In this document: piece by piece, positions 7,766-14,749 of the stretch | How the letters are laid out: each line of letters starts with the position of its first letter | Position numbering within the stretch: position 1 is the stretch's first letter | Assembly (NCBI RefSeq): GCF_900021165.1 | Contig: NZ_FCOQ01000008.1 | Span: 104,330 to 168,329, forward strand | Length of the DNA: 64,000 nucleotides | Direction of reading: 5' to 3' | Source: Paenibacillus phocaeensis | GTDB taxonomy: Bacteria; Bacillota; Bacilli; Paenibacillales; Paenibacillaceae | The notes under the pieces: model-generated | The model's database searches: none | What the model saw: only the letters and a program-made list of their open reading frames with translations | Told to the model about the DNA's origin: nothing | Translations under genes and position numbers: made by a program

Positions 7766-8539
7766 TTACACTTGCTGTACAGGCTGTGAAAGAAATTTAT
7801 TGATGAAATACAGTTGCCCTTTGCCAGTTACCTTCGGCGTCTTGTTCACTGTCACATGGCCGTCAGAATGGCTGATACAGGTTTCTTTGATCTCGAACAA
7901 CCCCAACTCCATCGACCGCTGTGTGGGCATGTTGTAATCTGTACCGCGTCGGCTGATCAAATAGCCGTTTTCTCTCATCCAAGCGAATAATCTGTTCTGC
8001 CCCATATCAACACCGTTTTGTTTGATCAGTTTGGCGAGCTCCCCAACAAGAATACTGTTCTTACTTGCTGTCACCGATTTTGCAAAGAGTACTAGCGGTC
8101 GGTCAGATTCGACTTTTTGGACCAACTTATCCCGCTCCTCATTTGCTTGCTTGAGGCGTTGAGCCAAATCGATGATTGTGTCTGGATTAAGGAGTACCTC
8201 CTCGATTTTTGCAGGCGTCATGTAGGCGCCATGCTGTCTGATCGCTGGGAGTACTTCCGACGTGACCCATTTTCGAAACGCACGTGCTTCCGGTTTGCGA
8301 CTTTCAAGAATCACGTCGTACAGGCCGTCTTCGTTGATGATGGTGGTTTGTTGTACGCCTCCTGCTGTTTGAAGGGGGTAAGTTGAACTTACATCCTCTG
8401 GCAGTCGATCCTTTACCATGCGCGGATTGCTCAATTCAAGAACCTGGCATACATCTTTCAGTACGAACCATGGTTCGCCGTTTTTCTCAATTGTTCGAAT
8501 CTGTGCGCCGTTGAAATTGAAAATTTGCGGTTTGTTCAT
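7766..8539 (-). CDS. ant: Phage antirepressor (BRO-N plus KilA-C type)
   Basis: The 257-residue protein has an N-terminal BRO-N domain (residues about 1-110: FNFNGAQIRTIEKNGEPWF, then RAFRKWVTSEVLPAIRQHG), a coiled-coil linker (about 120-145) and a KilA-C domain (about 150-250: QNRLFAWMRENGYLISRRG, then VTGKGQLYFINKFL). Antirepressors of this form sequester the lysogenic repressor and promote induction. The gene follows the Cro-like repressor directly, the usual place in temperate phages of Firmicutes. With no self-cleaving repressor in sight, it may be the route from damage sensing to induction. Confidence 0.88.
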   Translation of the reverse strand: MNKPQIFNFNGAQIRTIEKNGEPWFVLKDVCQVLELSNPRMVKDRLPEDVSSTYPLQTAGGVQQTTIINEDGLYDVILESRKPEARAFRKWVTSEVLPAIRQHGAYMTPAKIEEVLLNPDTIIDLAQRLKQANEERDKLVQKVESDRPLVLFAKSVTASKNSILVGELAKLIKQNGVDMGQNRLFAWMRENGYLISRRGTDYNMPTQRSMELGLFEIKETCISHSDGHVTVNKTPKVTGKGQLYFINKFLSQPVQQV

Positions 8540-8568
8540 TTGCTCCCATCCCCTTTCTCGCTTTGCCT

Positions 8569-8847
8569 CTAAGGTGCATATACATTTGTTTGCGCGTTCT
8601 TGCTTACCGAATCAGAACATTCTTTGCGATTATCTTGTAAATTCTGTGCAACATCGGTGTCAAAAAAAATTTCCCGTACATCACGATTGAAAACTTTGGC
8701 AATCCTAATAGATACCTCTACTGAGGTGCTGGCCCCATTCTCGATTGCAGAAATCGTTGCGCGTGATACGCCAACCTTTTCGGCTAGCTCATCTTGTGTC
8801 CAATCAAATTCCTGACTTCTTCGCAAATATCTAACTATATTTTTCAT
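8569..8847 (-). CDS. Cro-like HTH_XRE repressor
   Basis: The 92-residue protein has an XRE helix-turn-helix at residues about 12-65 (DWTQDELAEKVGVSRATIS, then IENGASTSVEVSIRIAKVF) and a short polar tail. It is the first gene of the leftward early operon, divergent from the CI-like repressor across a 169-bp operator region, which is the position of Cro. GAGGTG precedes the ATG. It should repress the lysogenic promoter and tune early transcription. Confidence 0.82.
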   Translation of the reverse strand: MKNIVRYLRRSQEFDWTQDELAEKVGVSRATISAIENGASTSVEVSIRIAKVFNRDVREIFFDTDVAQNLQDNRKECSDSVSKNAQTNVYAP

Positions 8848-9016
8848 ATCGTTTGTTCACCTCACTTTCTGTTGTACACAGTTTACATCCGTTTGGCGTC
8901 AATGTATAGTCTGTGCAACAACTTTTTTTTATGGTACAATTGACTTTTTGTAAGTTTTGTTTTACATTATTTGTTGTGCTTTGTTTACATTTTGAAAAAG
9001 GGGGGTTTTCACTCAC
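8848..9016. promoter_or_regulatory. Divergent lysis/lysogeny control region
   Basis: A rightward promoter TTGACT (8940-8945), 17-bp spacer, TACATT (8963-8968) sits 49 bases before the CI-like gene. Three copies of GTTT(T)ACAT lie at 8881-8888, 8959-8967 and 8983-8990, and GTTGT-containing dyads occur at about 8871-8881 and 8913-8922. These are the best candidates for repressor sites. A leftward promoter must also be here, but no clean -35/-10 pair was found. Confidence 0.6.
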
Positions 9017-9841
9017 ATGAGTAATGAACTCGGGAATTTTTTGAGACAACTCAGAGGAAAACGATCTTTAAGAGATATTGCTGATCTGACTGGACTTTCA
9101 CATACATACATCTCAGATATTGAGAATGGTTACCGGAGAGGTACGAACAAACCGCTTAAGGTTTCCCCTGAAATCCTTAAAAAATTGTCTAAAGCCCTTG
9201 ACACATCCTATGCTGAACTTATGGTTCTGGCCGGATACTGGGATAAAGACGACCCGGAAAACGAGATGTTATCTGAGATTTATTCTGAAGAACGTAAGAT
9301 GGAGAAAAAAATAACTGCTTTATTAAAGAAAATTGCTAATGACGAAAACCTCTTCCCATCTCGATACCACGAGGACATTTTCAAAATTTTTGGTGGATAT
9401 GCTTCAGATAAAGAGGTATACGAACGCTCATCATTTGGGGATATAAATTCTTTTGACAAGTGGTATTCTGATTACTTAAAACGGGATGAAGAAGACAAGT
9501 CTGTAGATGAGGAATGGGCTATTGAGGAGTTTAACAAATACTATAATTATCGAACTATTAAGCAAGGTATTGAGTCTTTGGACAGATTCATAATCATAAA
9601 CAAAACGCTTGATGATTTCTGGGATGAACTTGTAGATTTTTGCCTGCGTCATAACATTGATTATCAGGATGATCAAATAAGAGAAAGCTCCCCTCCATAT
9701 TTGACTGGAAAAGAGCTTGACGAAATACCTATTGAGGAATTAGCCAATCACAACTTAACAAGAAAAGGCAAACCGCTCACTGAGGAACAGAAGAAGAAAC
9801 TTGCTCAGTTAATTCAGTCGGCTGCTGATCTTCTTGACTAG
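9017..9841 (+). CDS. CI-like lysogeny repressor, HTH_XRE, no protease domain
   Basis: The 274-residue protein has an N-terminal XRE helix-turn-helix (residues about 6-70: RSLRDIADLTGLSHTYISD, IENGYRRGTNKPL) followed by a long acidic helical region. It ends in NLTRKGKPLTEEQKKKLAQL, a tail form seen in ImmR-like phage repressors. There is no S24 or ImmA-type protease domain, so LexA-style autocleavage is unlikely and inactivation would need the antirepressor or another partner. It is transcribed divergently from the early operon. Confidence 0.82.
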   Translation: MSNELGNFLRQLRGKRSLRDIADLTGLSHTYISDIENGYRRGTNKPLKVSPEILKKLSKALDTSYAELMVLAGYWDKDDPENEMLSEIYSEERKMEKKITALLKKIANDENLFPSRYHEDIFKIFGGYASDKEVYERSSFGDINSFDKWYSDYLKRDEEDKSVDEEWAIEEFNKYYNYRTIKQGIESLDRFIIINKTLDDFWDELVDFCLRHNIDYQDDQIRESSPPYLTGKELDEIPIEELANHNLTRKGKPLTEEQKKKLAQLIQSAADLLD

Positions 9842-9941
9842 AAAGTTCATTCAAAAACTTTTCGGCTTCGGAGACATCAAGACCTCTTTGTTTTAATCGC
9901 TCTAAGAGTTCTTCAGTGCGGATAGTATAAATTGGTTTGAT
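9777..9941 (-). CDS. Doubtful non-ATG ORF antisense to the repressor 3' end
   Basis: An open stretch of 54 codons reads PIYTIRTEELLERLKQRG and then VSEAEKFLNELSSQE, which looks like a real helical protein. AGGGGG lies seven bases before an ATC codon at 9941, but there is no ATG, GTG or TTG start in frame, and a stop is directly upstream. It converges with the repressor and overlaps its last 65 bases. It may be a relic or use a rare start. Confidence 0.22.
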   Translation of the reverse strand: MKPIYTIRTEELLERLKQRGLDVSEAEKFLNELSSQEDQQPTELTEQVSSSVPQ

Positions 9942-10019
9942 AGGTCATACCCCCTAGATGTAATATTTTTCCGAGTGAGATGTTAAGACGAGCATACCAC
10001 ATAATACGAACCGATTCCA

Positions 10020-10031
10020 GAACAAACGTTC
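10020..10031 (+). promoter_or_regulatory. LexA (SOS) box
   Basis: GAACAAACGTTC, followed by G, matches the Firmicute LexA/DinR site GAAC-N4-GTTC exactly. It lies 34 bases before the XRE gene at 10,065, where it would block that gene's promoter until DNA damage. Confidence 0.6.
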
Positions 10032-10064
10032 GTAATTTTAACATAGTTTGGAAAGGAGTTTCCA

Positions 10065-10292
10065 ATGGCGTTCCTGCTCGGGGAATGCCTGCTGTTGGAC
10101 CGATTGAATGAGAAAGGGATTACGCCGGCAGAGTTCGCTCGACACATGAAATGTTCCCGTTCTTACGTAAGCCAGCTGATCTCCGGGAAGTCCAAAATGT
10201 CTCTCGAATTCGCAATCAACGCCGCCCACTTTCTCAATTGCCGTGTGACTGATCTTTATGTATTGAAATGGTCCAACGACAGGAAGGAGTAG
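10065..10292 (+). CDS. Small HTH_XRE regulator under a LexA box
   Basis: The 75-residue protein is almost only a helix-turn-helix domain (GITPAEFARHMKCSRSYVS at residues about 18-36, then QLISGKSKMSLEFAINAAHF). AAAGGAG precedes the ATG. The LexA box in its leader predicts induction by DNA damage, so it may repress the lysogenic promoter or the repressor gene during SOS. That would give this phage, which lacks a cleavable repressor, a damage-responsive switch. The target is not visible from sequence. Confidence 0.78.
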   Translation: MAFLLGECLLLDRLNEKGITPAEFARHMKCSRSYVSQLISGKSKMSLEFAINAAHFLNCRVTDLYVLKWSNDRKE

Positions 10293-10510
10293 ATTATCTA
10301 CTCTCCCCCGAGCATATTGTTAAGTAATGCTTAACATCTCGTGATCCTATTTTAAGCCTTCCCTCGACACCTCACTGTCGCAAATCGTCGAATTAACAAC
10401 TTTTAATTCTAATCTCTCGAAGTTTGTAAAGTATTAGGAGAAAGCCTAGAAATAATTTCCTAGGTCTGGTAGACTAAAACCATAAAATTACCAGGAGGGG
10501 TTGTATTACC

Positions 10511-11179
10511 GTGTGGGCTTTTATTGGTGTATTATCTTTCATTGGCTTCATTGTTTTTATGGTTCTGGGCATCATCTCAGCTGTCAAAAAGAATGGAACC
10601 GCAAAGAAGAAATTTATCATTGGGGGAGCATTGTTCGTAGTGTTAATCATCGCCTTTGCTGCCGATCCTAATCCTAGTACGCCAGCAGACAATGTAGCCG
10701 ATCAGGCCGCTACTGAAACTACCACAAATACGGCCACAGATGATACAGCTAAGGATGATCAGGCTAACAATGAGAACGCAGAGGCTGCAAAGCAAGAAGC
10801 GAAGGAACCAGCGAAAGAACAGGATGCAGTACAAGAACCGGCAAAAGAGGAGTCGGAGAAAAAAGAGGAAACTGTGCCAAGGGAGTATAGAGCTGCGTTA
10901 ACAAAAGCGCAGTTATATGCTGATACTATGCACATGTCAAAGGCAGGCATTTACGATCAGCTGACATCTGAGTATGGCGAACAATTCCCGGCAGATGCTG
11001 CTCAATATGCCATTGATAACCTTGAGGTCAATTGGAAAGAAAATGCGCTGAAAAAGGCGCAAGAATATGCGGAACTCATGAGCATGTCCGATGCCGATAT
11101 TTACGACCAGTTGATATCAGAGCATGGGGAGAAATTTACGAAGGAAGAAGCGCAGTACGCGATTGATAATTTAGAGTAA
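10511..11179 (+). CDS. Ltp-family membrane protein, candidate superinfection exclusion
   Basis: The 222-residue protein starts at GTG after AGGAGGGG. Two membrane segments (residues about 3-26 and 35-50) are followed by an Ala/Glu/Lys/Thr-rich spacer (about 55-125) and two copies of the Ltp repeat: KAQLYADTMHMSKAGIYDQL to YAIDNLE, and KAQEYAELMSMSDADIYDQL to YAIDNLE. In Streptococcus phage TP-J34 two such repeats on a surface lipoprotein block DNA injection by related phages. Here membrane anchoring replaces the lipobox. It is a stand-alone gene with its own leader, typical of a lysogenic conversion gene. Confidence 0.78.
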   Translation: MWAFIGVLSFIGFIVFMVLGIISAVKKNGTAKKKFIIGGALFVVLIIAFAADPNPSTPADNVADQAATETTTNTATDDTAKDDQANNENAEAAKQEAKEPAKEQDAVQEPAKEESEKKEETVPREYRAALTKAQLYADTMHMSKAGIYDQLTSEYGEQFPADAAQYAIDNLEVNWKENALKKAQEYAELMSMSDADIYDQLISEHGEKFTKEEAQYAIDNLE

Positions 11180-11185
11180 AGAGTT

Positions 11186-11217
11186 AAGCCCACCGACTGT
11201 ATTAGTTAGTGGGCTTT
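11186..11217. terminator. Bidirectional terminator between Ltp and RHH-like genes
   Basis: AAGCCCAC (11,186-11,193) pairs with GTGGGCTT (11,209-11,216) around a 15-base loop. It stands between two convergent genes and overlaps the last codons of the - strand gene. Confidence 0.6.
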
Positions 11218-11676
11218 GCTATGTAAAGATCTGAAATAATCAGCGTATCCTTTATATTCCCCCGCCGCGATCAGGGCATCGATCATATGCCACTCCTCTT
11301 GCGGCAGAGTAATCATGACCGGTTTTTTAACGCCGAGTGACGGGCGCCCTGATCCAACTCGTTTACCGCCGCGCTTTTCGACCTTTTCGGCTTGCTTGAT
11401 CTGCTCCTGCAAGTATTTGTCCGGGTCTTTATCAAACTCCATGTAATCGGCGATCAGCTGAGATGCCTGTTTAATTAGTTTATTTGCCTGAGCCCGCAGA
11501 CTGACGAGTTTCAAATCGCGTCTCTCTTGCAGCATAAAAAGCGCTTCTGCCAGATCATTAGCCCGACTTTCAAATGCCCTCACGCCTTCCCGGGCATCCA
11601 TCCGTACAGCCGAGAGCAGGCGCTCTACTCGACGTTGATTTTCCCCAATCACGCCCATCAATTCTTTTCGATCCAT
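11206..11676 (-). CDS. Putative DNA-binding protein with RHH-like C-terminus
   Basis: The 156-residue product has a long helical N-terminal half (residues about 1-95, ending KYLQEQIKQAEKVEKR), a glycine/arginine hinge (GGKRVGSGRPSLGVKK) and a C-terminal segment MITLPQEEWHMIDALIAAGEY like a ribbon-helix-helix beta strand and helix. The start at ATG 11,676 sits eight bases after AAAGG. A perfect 13-bp inverted repeat lies just upstream, suggesting autoregulation. It stands alone with its own terminators, so it may be an accessory gene; its function is unknown. Confidence 0.62.
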   Translation of the reverse strand: MDRKELMGVIGENQRRVERLLSAVRMDAREGVRAFESRANDLAEALFMLQERRDLKLVSLRAQANKLIKQASQLIADYMEFDKDPDKYLQEQIKQAEKVEKRGGKRVGSGRPSLGVKKPVMITLPQEEWHMIDALIAAGEYKGYADYFRSLHSKAH

Positions 11677-11688
11677 ACTCATCACCTT

Positions 11689-11754
11689 TGATTTAGATTA
11701 TCTTATTCAAATTGTATCATAGGCTTTAGGGTTTGAAAAGTATAATCTAAATCA
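11689..11754 (-). promoter_or_regulatory. Operator pair: 13-bp inverted repeat upstream of RHH-like gene
   Basis: TGATTTAGATTAT at 11,689-11,701 is repeated in perfect inverted form at 11,742-11,754. The arms flank the presumed promoter of the leftward gene at 11,676, so two dimers could bind and loop or block it. Confidence 0.55.
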
Positions 11755-11762
11755 ATAAAAAA

Positions 11763-11781
11763 TCCCGGAGTTACCCGGGTT
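11763..11781 (-). terminator. Terminator of the LexA-box winged-helix gene
   Basis: On the - strand CCCGG, a six-base loop and CCGGG are followed by A and six T residues, about 30 bases after the stop at 11,812. Confidence 0.6.
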
Positions 11782-11811
11782 AAGTTATGCCACTATTAAT
11801 CCATTACCTGT

Positions 11812-12102
11812 TTAATACTTAGTCCAGTAATCGATATTGCTGCCAGTTGTTGTGGTCGCTATTTTAGGATGTTGCTGTGGTTGGTCCCTATCCCACGCCT
11901 CTAGGATGACGATTGTATCCAGCCGTGGATTATCTGGCCAAAAGATGTATCTCTGCTCTACTAGGACACGCAGCCCCGCGTAAATGTCTTGCTTGCTCCT
12001 ACCCGTTTTTATCTCAAGTTCTTTAAGCGTCGGCATCCGGTGCGTTTGCTTTGAGAAATTAAACAAGACCCGGAGCAGTTTACGCTCCAAATCGTTCAAC
12101 AA
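11812..12102 (-). CDS. LexA-like winged-helix regulator (DNA-binding domain only)
   Basis: The 96-residue protein looks like the LexA N-terminal domain alone: KLLRVLFNFSKQTHRMPTL and LKELEIKTGRSKQDIYAGL form the helix-turn-helix, and VEQRYIFWPDNPR the wing. No protease domain follows. A LexA-type box lies about 20-32 bases upstream of the ATG, so it may be SOS-controlled and perhaps competes with host LexA. It has its own terminator. Confidence 0.65.
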   Translation of the reverse strand: MLNDLERKLLRVLFNFSKQTHRMPTLKELEIKTGRSKQDIYAGLRVLVEQRYIFWPDNPRLDTIVILEAWDRDQPQQHPKIATTTTGSNIDYWTKY

Positions 12103-12120
12103 TTGATCACCCCATTTTTA

Positions 12121-12134
12121 CGAACGTTTGTTTG
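12121..12134 (-). promoter_or_regulatory. Second LexA-type box
   Basis: Read on the - strand, CAAACAAACGTTCG matches the Firmicute LexA site with one mismatch in the first half (AAAC instead of GAAC). It lies 19 bases before the ATG of the winged-helix gene and shares ACAAACGTTCG with the box at 10,020. Confidence 0.5.
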
Positions 12135-12213
12135 TATTATACGCTGAGAAAACGAAAAAGTAAAAGCCCACCCGGAGATGTATCCTGATGGACTTTATGC
12201 AAACATGATATAC

Positions 12214-12288
12214 AAAAATATCAACTAATTGATATTTTTATTGACTTATTATATCAATATGTGCTATATTTATATCAGGAAGTTGATA
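12214..12288 (+). promoter_or_regulatory. Promoter with TATCAA-type operators
   Basis: TTGACT (12,241-12,246), 18-bp spacer and TATATT (12,265-12,270) form a sigma-A promoter. A perfect palindrome with 11-bp arms, AAAAATATCAA and its complement around CTAA, lies just upstream (12,214-12,239), and TATCAGGAAGTTGATA overlaps the start region (12,273-12,288). The -10 and operator are duplicated at 12,975-13,022 in front of another gene. Confidence 0.62.
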
Positions 12289-12319
12289 GAAACGACTTCC
12301 TGAGGAGGTGAGAAACAAC

Positions 12320-12532
12320 ATGGAAAAGAAACTTATGGAAGCTTTTGAAAAGCTCCAAAAACGCGAACACCTCCTGCGGGTAGCACGTCACCAGATGCAG
12401 TTGGGACGTATTACCGAGGAGGAGTTCAGAAAACGTGAGGCGCAGATACTTGACCGGTATCGCCTCACTCTCGGAGAACAACGGGCATACAACCTGTACC
12501 TCCGAATGAAAGGCAAGCGCAACAGCAAGTAA
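12320..12532 (+). CDS. Small helical phage protein, unknown
   Basis: The 70-residue product is charged and helical throughout (LMEAFEKLQKREHLLRVARH, then ILDRYRLTLGEQRAYNLY). ATG 12,320 is used because GAGGAGGTG lies nine bases upstream; a GTG at 12,308 overlaps that site. The promoter carries TATCAA operators shared with two other genes, so expression is probably controlled by the XRE regulator at 12,698. No family recognised. Confidence 0.6.
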   Translation: MEKKLMEAFEKLQKREHLLRVARHQMQLGRITEEEFRKREAQILDRYRLTLGEQRAYNLYLRMKGKRNSK

Positions 12533-12538
12533 GCGCGG

Positions 12539-12575
12539 AAGAGGAGCCGAGGAATTAGGCTCCTCTTTTCTTTTT
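12539..12575 (+). terminator. Rho-independent terminator
   Basis: GAGGAGCC (12,541-12,548) pairs with GGCTCCTC (12,558-12,565), followed by a T-rich run. It ends the gene at 12,320 and overlaps the 3' end of the convergent small gene. Confidence 0.72.
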
Positions 12576-12698
12576 CTTACGCCGCACTTGCTTAACCCCA
12601 ATCATAAACCAGTCGTAATTATCCATCAAGCTATCCATATCGACATAGACAAATGGGATCAGCAAATTGCCGTGGGCCTTATACTCGATTTCCCGCAT
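12555..12698 (-). CDS. 47-residue protein coupled to the XRE regulator
   Basis: Read by hand. The product begins MREIEYKAHGNLLIPFVYVD and ends in a lysine/arginine tail (VRRKKKKRGA). Its ATG overlaps the stop of the XRE gene (TGATG) with GGAGG upstream, so the two are translationally coupled. A regulator paired with a small partner could form a repressor/antagonist or toxin/antitoxin-like pair, but nothing in the sequence proves this. Confidence 0.55.
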   Translation of the reverse strand: MREIEYKAHGNLLIPFVYVDMDSLMDNYDWFMIGVKQVRRKKKKRGA

Positions 12699-12907
12699 CA
12701 GGCCCCCTCCTTTACATGCTCCAGGATGTCGCCGATCCCTACCTCCAAAAAGTCACACAATTTATCAAGCGTCTCTAAGTCCACTCGTTTGACCTTATCA
12801 TGATACAATCCGGAGACTGTATTGATTGCCAATCCGGTTCCAGCTACTACATCGGATATTTTTAGGCGCTTGCGCCCCATGATCTCACTAAGGTGATTAA
12901 TGACCAT
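12698..12907 (-). CDS. Small HTH_XRE regulator
   Basis: The 69-residue protein starts at ATG 12,907 after AGGAGGTG and is a minimal XRE domain: MVINHLSEIMGRKRLKISDV, then GTGLAINTVSGLYHDKVKRV. A leftward promoter TTGATA, 17-bp spacer, TATAGT (12,957 to 12,929) overlaps a TATCAA-type operator, so it is probably autoregulated. The same operator motif occurs before the genes at 12,320 and 13,048, which it may also control. Confidence 0.78.
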   Translation of the reverse strand: MVINHLSEIMGRKRLKISDVVAGTGLAINTVSGLYHDKVKRVDLETLDKLCDFLEVGIGDILEHVKEGA

Positions 12908-12928
12908 GCTTAACACCTCCTGACAACA

Positions 12929-13022
12929 ACTATACACTAAGAATAATTTTTTATCAACTTGCTAATAATTTTTGTTGACTTTATATATTAACATGCGCTA
13001 TATTTATATCAGGAAGTTGATA
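12929..13022. promoter_or_regulatory. Divergent promoters sharing TATCAA operators
   Basis: Leftward: TTGATA (12,952-12,957 complement), 17 bp, TATAGT (12,929-12,934 complement) for the XRE gene. Rightward: TTGACT (12,975-12,980), 18 bp, TATATT (12,999-13,004) for the gene at 13,048. Operators are TATCAACTTGCTAATA (12,952-12,967) and TATCAGGAAGTTGATA (13,007-13,022); the latter is identical to the copy at 12,273. Confidence 0.66.
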
Positions 13023-13047
13023 ATAAGTCAAACGGAGGTATTAAATT

Positions 13048-13446
13048 ATGAGATACGTAATGGTAAGAGCTTGGGAGATCGCAAGAGACGCTGTTGCAAA
13101 GTTTGGTGGAAAGGTTAAAGAATACTTTGCCCAGGCTCTTGCCCAGGCGTGGAAGGAGGTGAAAGCTATAATGCAACGTTACGAGGTCATTCTCGACGCG
13201 GACACCAAGAAGTGCCGCACTTGGCTAGCTAAAATCGTAGGTACTCATCCAGTTTACAAACTGGATCGTAAATTCTTGATGCAAGATGGGGAAACCGAGT
13301 ACGGCCGCAAAGTATTTAAACTCAGCGATGGATACTATGAGTCGTTTAACGGTAAGCGGCGGCAGCTTTTTAAAGTCGTTGACGGTGAGTACTTTGAGAT
13401 GACCATGCAAGAGATGCAAGTCGCGGTAGCAGATTCGTCATTTTAA
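13048..13446 (+). CDS. Accessory phage protein, unknown
   Basis: The 132-residue protein has an N-terminal amphipathic helix pair (WEIARDAVAKFGGKVKEYF and ALAQAWKEVKAIMQRY) that recurs in small Bacillus phage proteins, then a beta-rich C-terminal part (YEVILDADTKKCRTWLAKIV and GYYESFNGKRRQLFKV). CGGAGG precedes the ATG. Its promoter is a near-copy of the one at 12,241, placing it in the small XRE-controlled regulon. Function unknown. Confidence 0.62.
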   Translation: MRYVMVRAWEIARDAVAKFGGKVKEYFAQALAQAWKEVKAIMQRYEVILDADTKKCRTWLAKIVGTHPVYKLDRKFLMQDGETEYGRKVFKLSDGYYESFNGKRRQLFKVVDGEYFEMTMQEMQVAVADSSF

Positions 13447-13450
13447 AAAA

Positions 13451-13511
13451 GCCGCCTGATGTTGGAGCATCAAGCGGCCGGGCGGGAAAACTTTCGACGG
13501 CCTTCCCGCCC
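13451..13511 (+). terminator. Tandem hairpins after the 13,048 gene
   Basis: The first stem joins GCCGC..TGATG (13,451-13,462) to CATCA..GCGGC (13,468-13,478). The second joins GGGCGGGAA (13,480-13,488) to TTCCCGCCC (13,503-13,511). No long T run follows, so they may instead protect or attenuate the transcript into the gene at 13,542. Confidence 0.45.
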
Positions 13512-13541
13512 TCCATTATACCAAATTTGGAGGGGTATTGA

Positions 13542-13751
13542 ATGAGAACTTGGGAACGAGATGGTTACTTGGTAAAGGAGATGCCTTTTGATTTTGCACT
13601 GCATGAGTTTGCAGTCGTTAAGGATAACGAAACGGTGGCAGTTATAACACCTGGATCGATCGAAGATATGGAGTCCATCATCGCCGATCTCGACGCCGGC
13701 CATGACGTAAACGGCTGGGAAGACGGCATGGGGAACACGATCAGCATCTGA
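13542..13751 (+). CDS. Small acidic protein, unknown
   Basis: A 69-residue product with a folded-looking pattern: MPFDFALHEFAVVKDNETVA, then ITPGSIEDMESIIADLDAGH and an acidic glycine-rich tail. TTTGGAGGGG precedes the ATG. A GC hairpin (13,761-13,776) follows. I associate this form with small Bacillus phage proteins but cannot name a function. Confidence 0.58.
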   Translation: MRTWERDGYLVKEMPFDFALHEFAVVKDNETVAVITPGSIEDMESIIADLDAGHDVNGWEDGMGNTISI

Positions 13752-13845
13752 AAATGATATAGGGGCTACGGCCCCTCTCAAACCTATTAACTGGCGCGTA
13801 AGACCTCACCCATACGGGAGGCAGTGCGAAAGGAGATAATGCATT

Positions 13846-14658
13846 ATGAAATTGTCCAAATTACTCAACGATTGCAACGTTTTATCTTCCGGTTTTCCGG
13901 CAATAGCTGCGCTTGGGGAGCACAGCAAGGGTTCTACCCCTGTGGTTCTCTCCTCTCTCCCGGCAGCCGTATTGCATAGCCAAGGCATTACAGAGTACTA
14001 TAGCCTTGTCCTCCCTCGCGGCACTACGTTTAACACCGCCGAGGACATTATTAAATCCGATCCGGAGGTTAAAAAATACCGGATCGAGACGGTAGATACC
14101 GCTGGCATGCCAAAAGCGATTACTACACAGCACCAAGCTACCCTAGACGTGTTGGCCGAGTTGTACCCGGACGCGGAGATTATCTCTCAGCGTAATGCCG
14201 ACGGTACGACGCGCAATCTTACGCCAGAGGATGTGGCCGGTAAACATGTAATTGGTGTACTACCGCCGTTTTTGGTAGCTGCCGCCGGCGCGTTTACGTC
14301 TGCAAGCGTAGCGGGTTACAACGCGGCTACAGATGGCGATTTGTCCGGTGATGCACTTAAACAACGTTTACAGATTGCTGATACGGCGCTTAAAGTAACA
14401 CAAATTTATAAAGTCGTGATCGGTTACATGGACACGCACGACCCCAGATACGGAAGTGTAACAGAAAAAGAGATGACAAAGAAAGACCTAATCAACTGGA
14501 TAACGAAAGAGTCCGAGGAATGCGGTAAATGGGGGATGGGAAGCCATGGTATAGCAAGTGTAACAATTGACCGCTACCATCTCAATGGGTCAGATTGGGG
14601 ATGGTTTTCCAAGGAGGACGACCAAAAATTATTTGATTATGTCAAGAGCCTCGCGTAA
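13846..14658 (+). CDS. Protein with Csx16-like domain (possible ring nuclease)
   Basis: The 270-residue protein has an N-terminal part with HQATLDVLAELYPDAEIIS (residues about 97-115) and a central segment GKHVIGVLPPFLVAAAGAFT leading to DLSGDALKQRLQIAD (about 132-180). The order, a polar start, an IGxLPxxLxAxA strand-helix, then an LSxxxL motif, resembles Csx16, a family linked to type III CRISPR systems and proposed to degrade cyclic oligoadenylate. A further C-terminal domain (about 195-270, KKDLINWITKESEECGKWG) is not recognised. In a prophage such a protein could blunt type III immunity. The similarity is from memory and is tentative. Confidence 0.42.
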   Translation: MKLSKLLNDCNVLSSGFPAIAALGEHSKGSTPVVLSSLPAAVLHSQGITEYYSLVLPRGTTFNTAEDIIKSDPEVKKYRIETVDTAGMPKAITTQHQATLDVLAELYPDAEIISQRNADGTTRNLTPEDVAGKHVIGVLPPFLVAAAGAFTSASVAGYNAATDGDLSGDALKQRLQIADTALKVTQIYKVVIGYMDTHDPRYGSVTEKEMTKKDLINWITKESEECGKWGMGSHGIASVTIDRYHLNGSDWGWFSKEDDQKLFDYVKSLA

Positions 14659-14749
14659 CCAACTCCAAGAATTTATACTCTACTCCGTGGATTTAAAAAT
14701 ATTTTTTTGATATTGTAGGTGTTAGAATCTAAAAAAGGCGGATGTTAAC

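Noticed and set aside
12275..12601. 108-codon - strand frame opposite the gene at 12,320
   Set aside because: It would include the promoter, operators and terminator and has no ribosome binding site.
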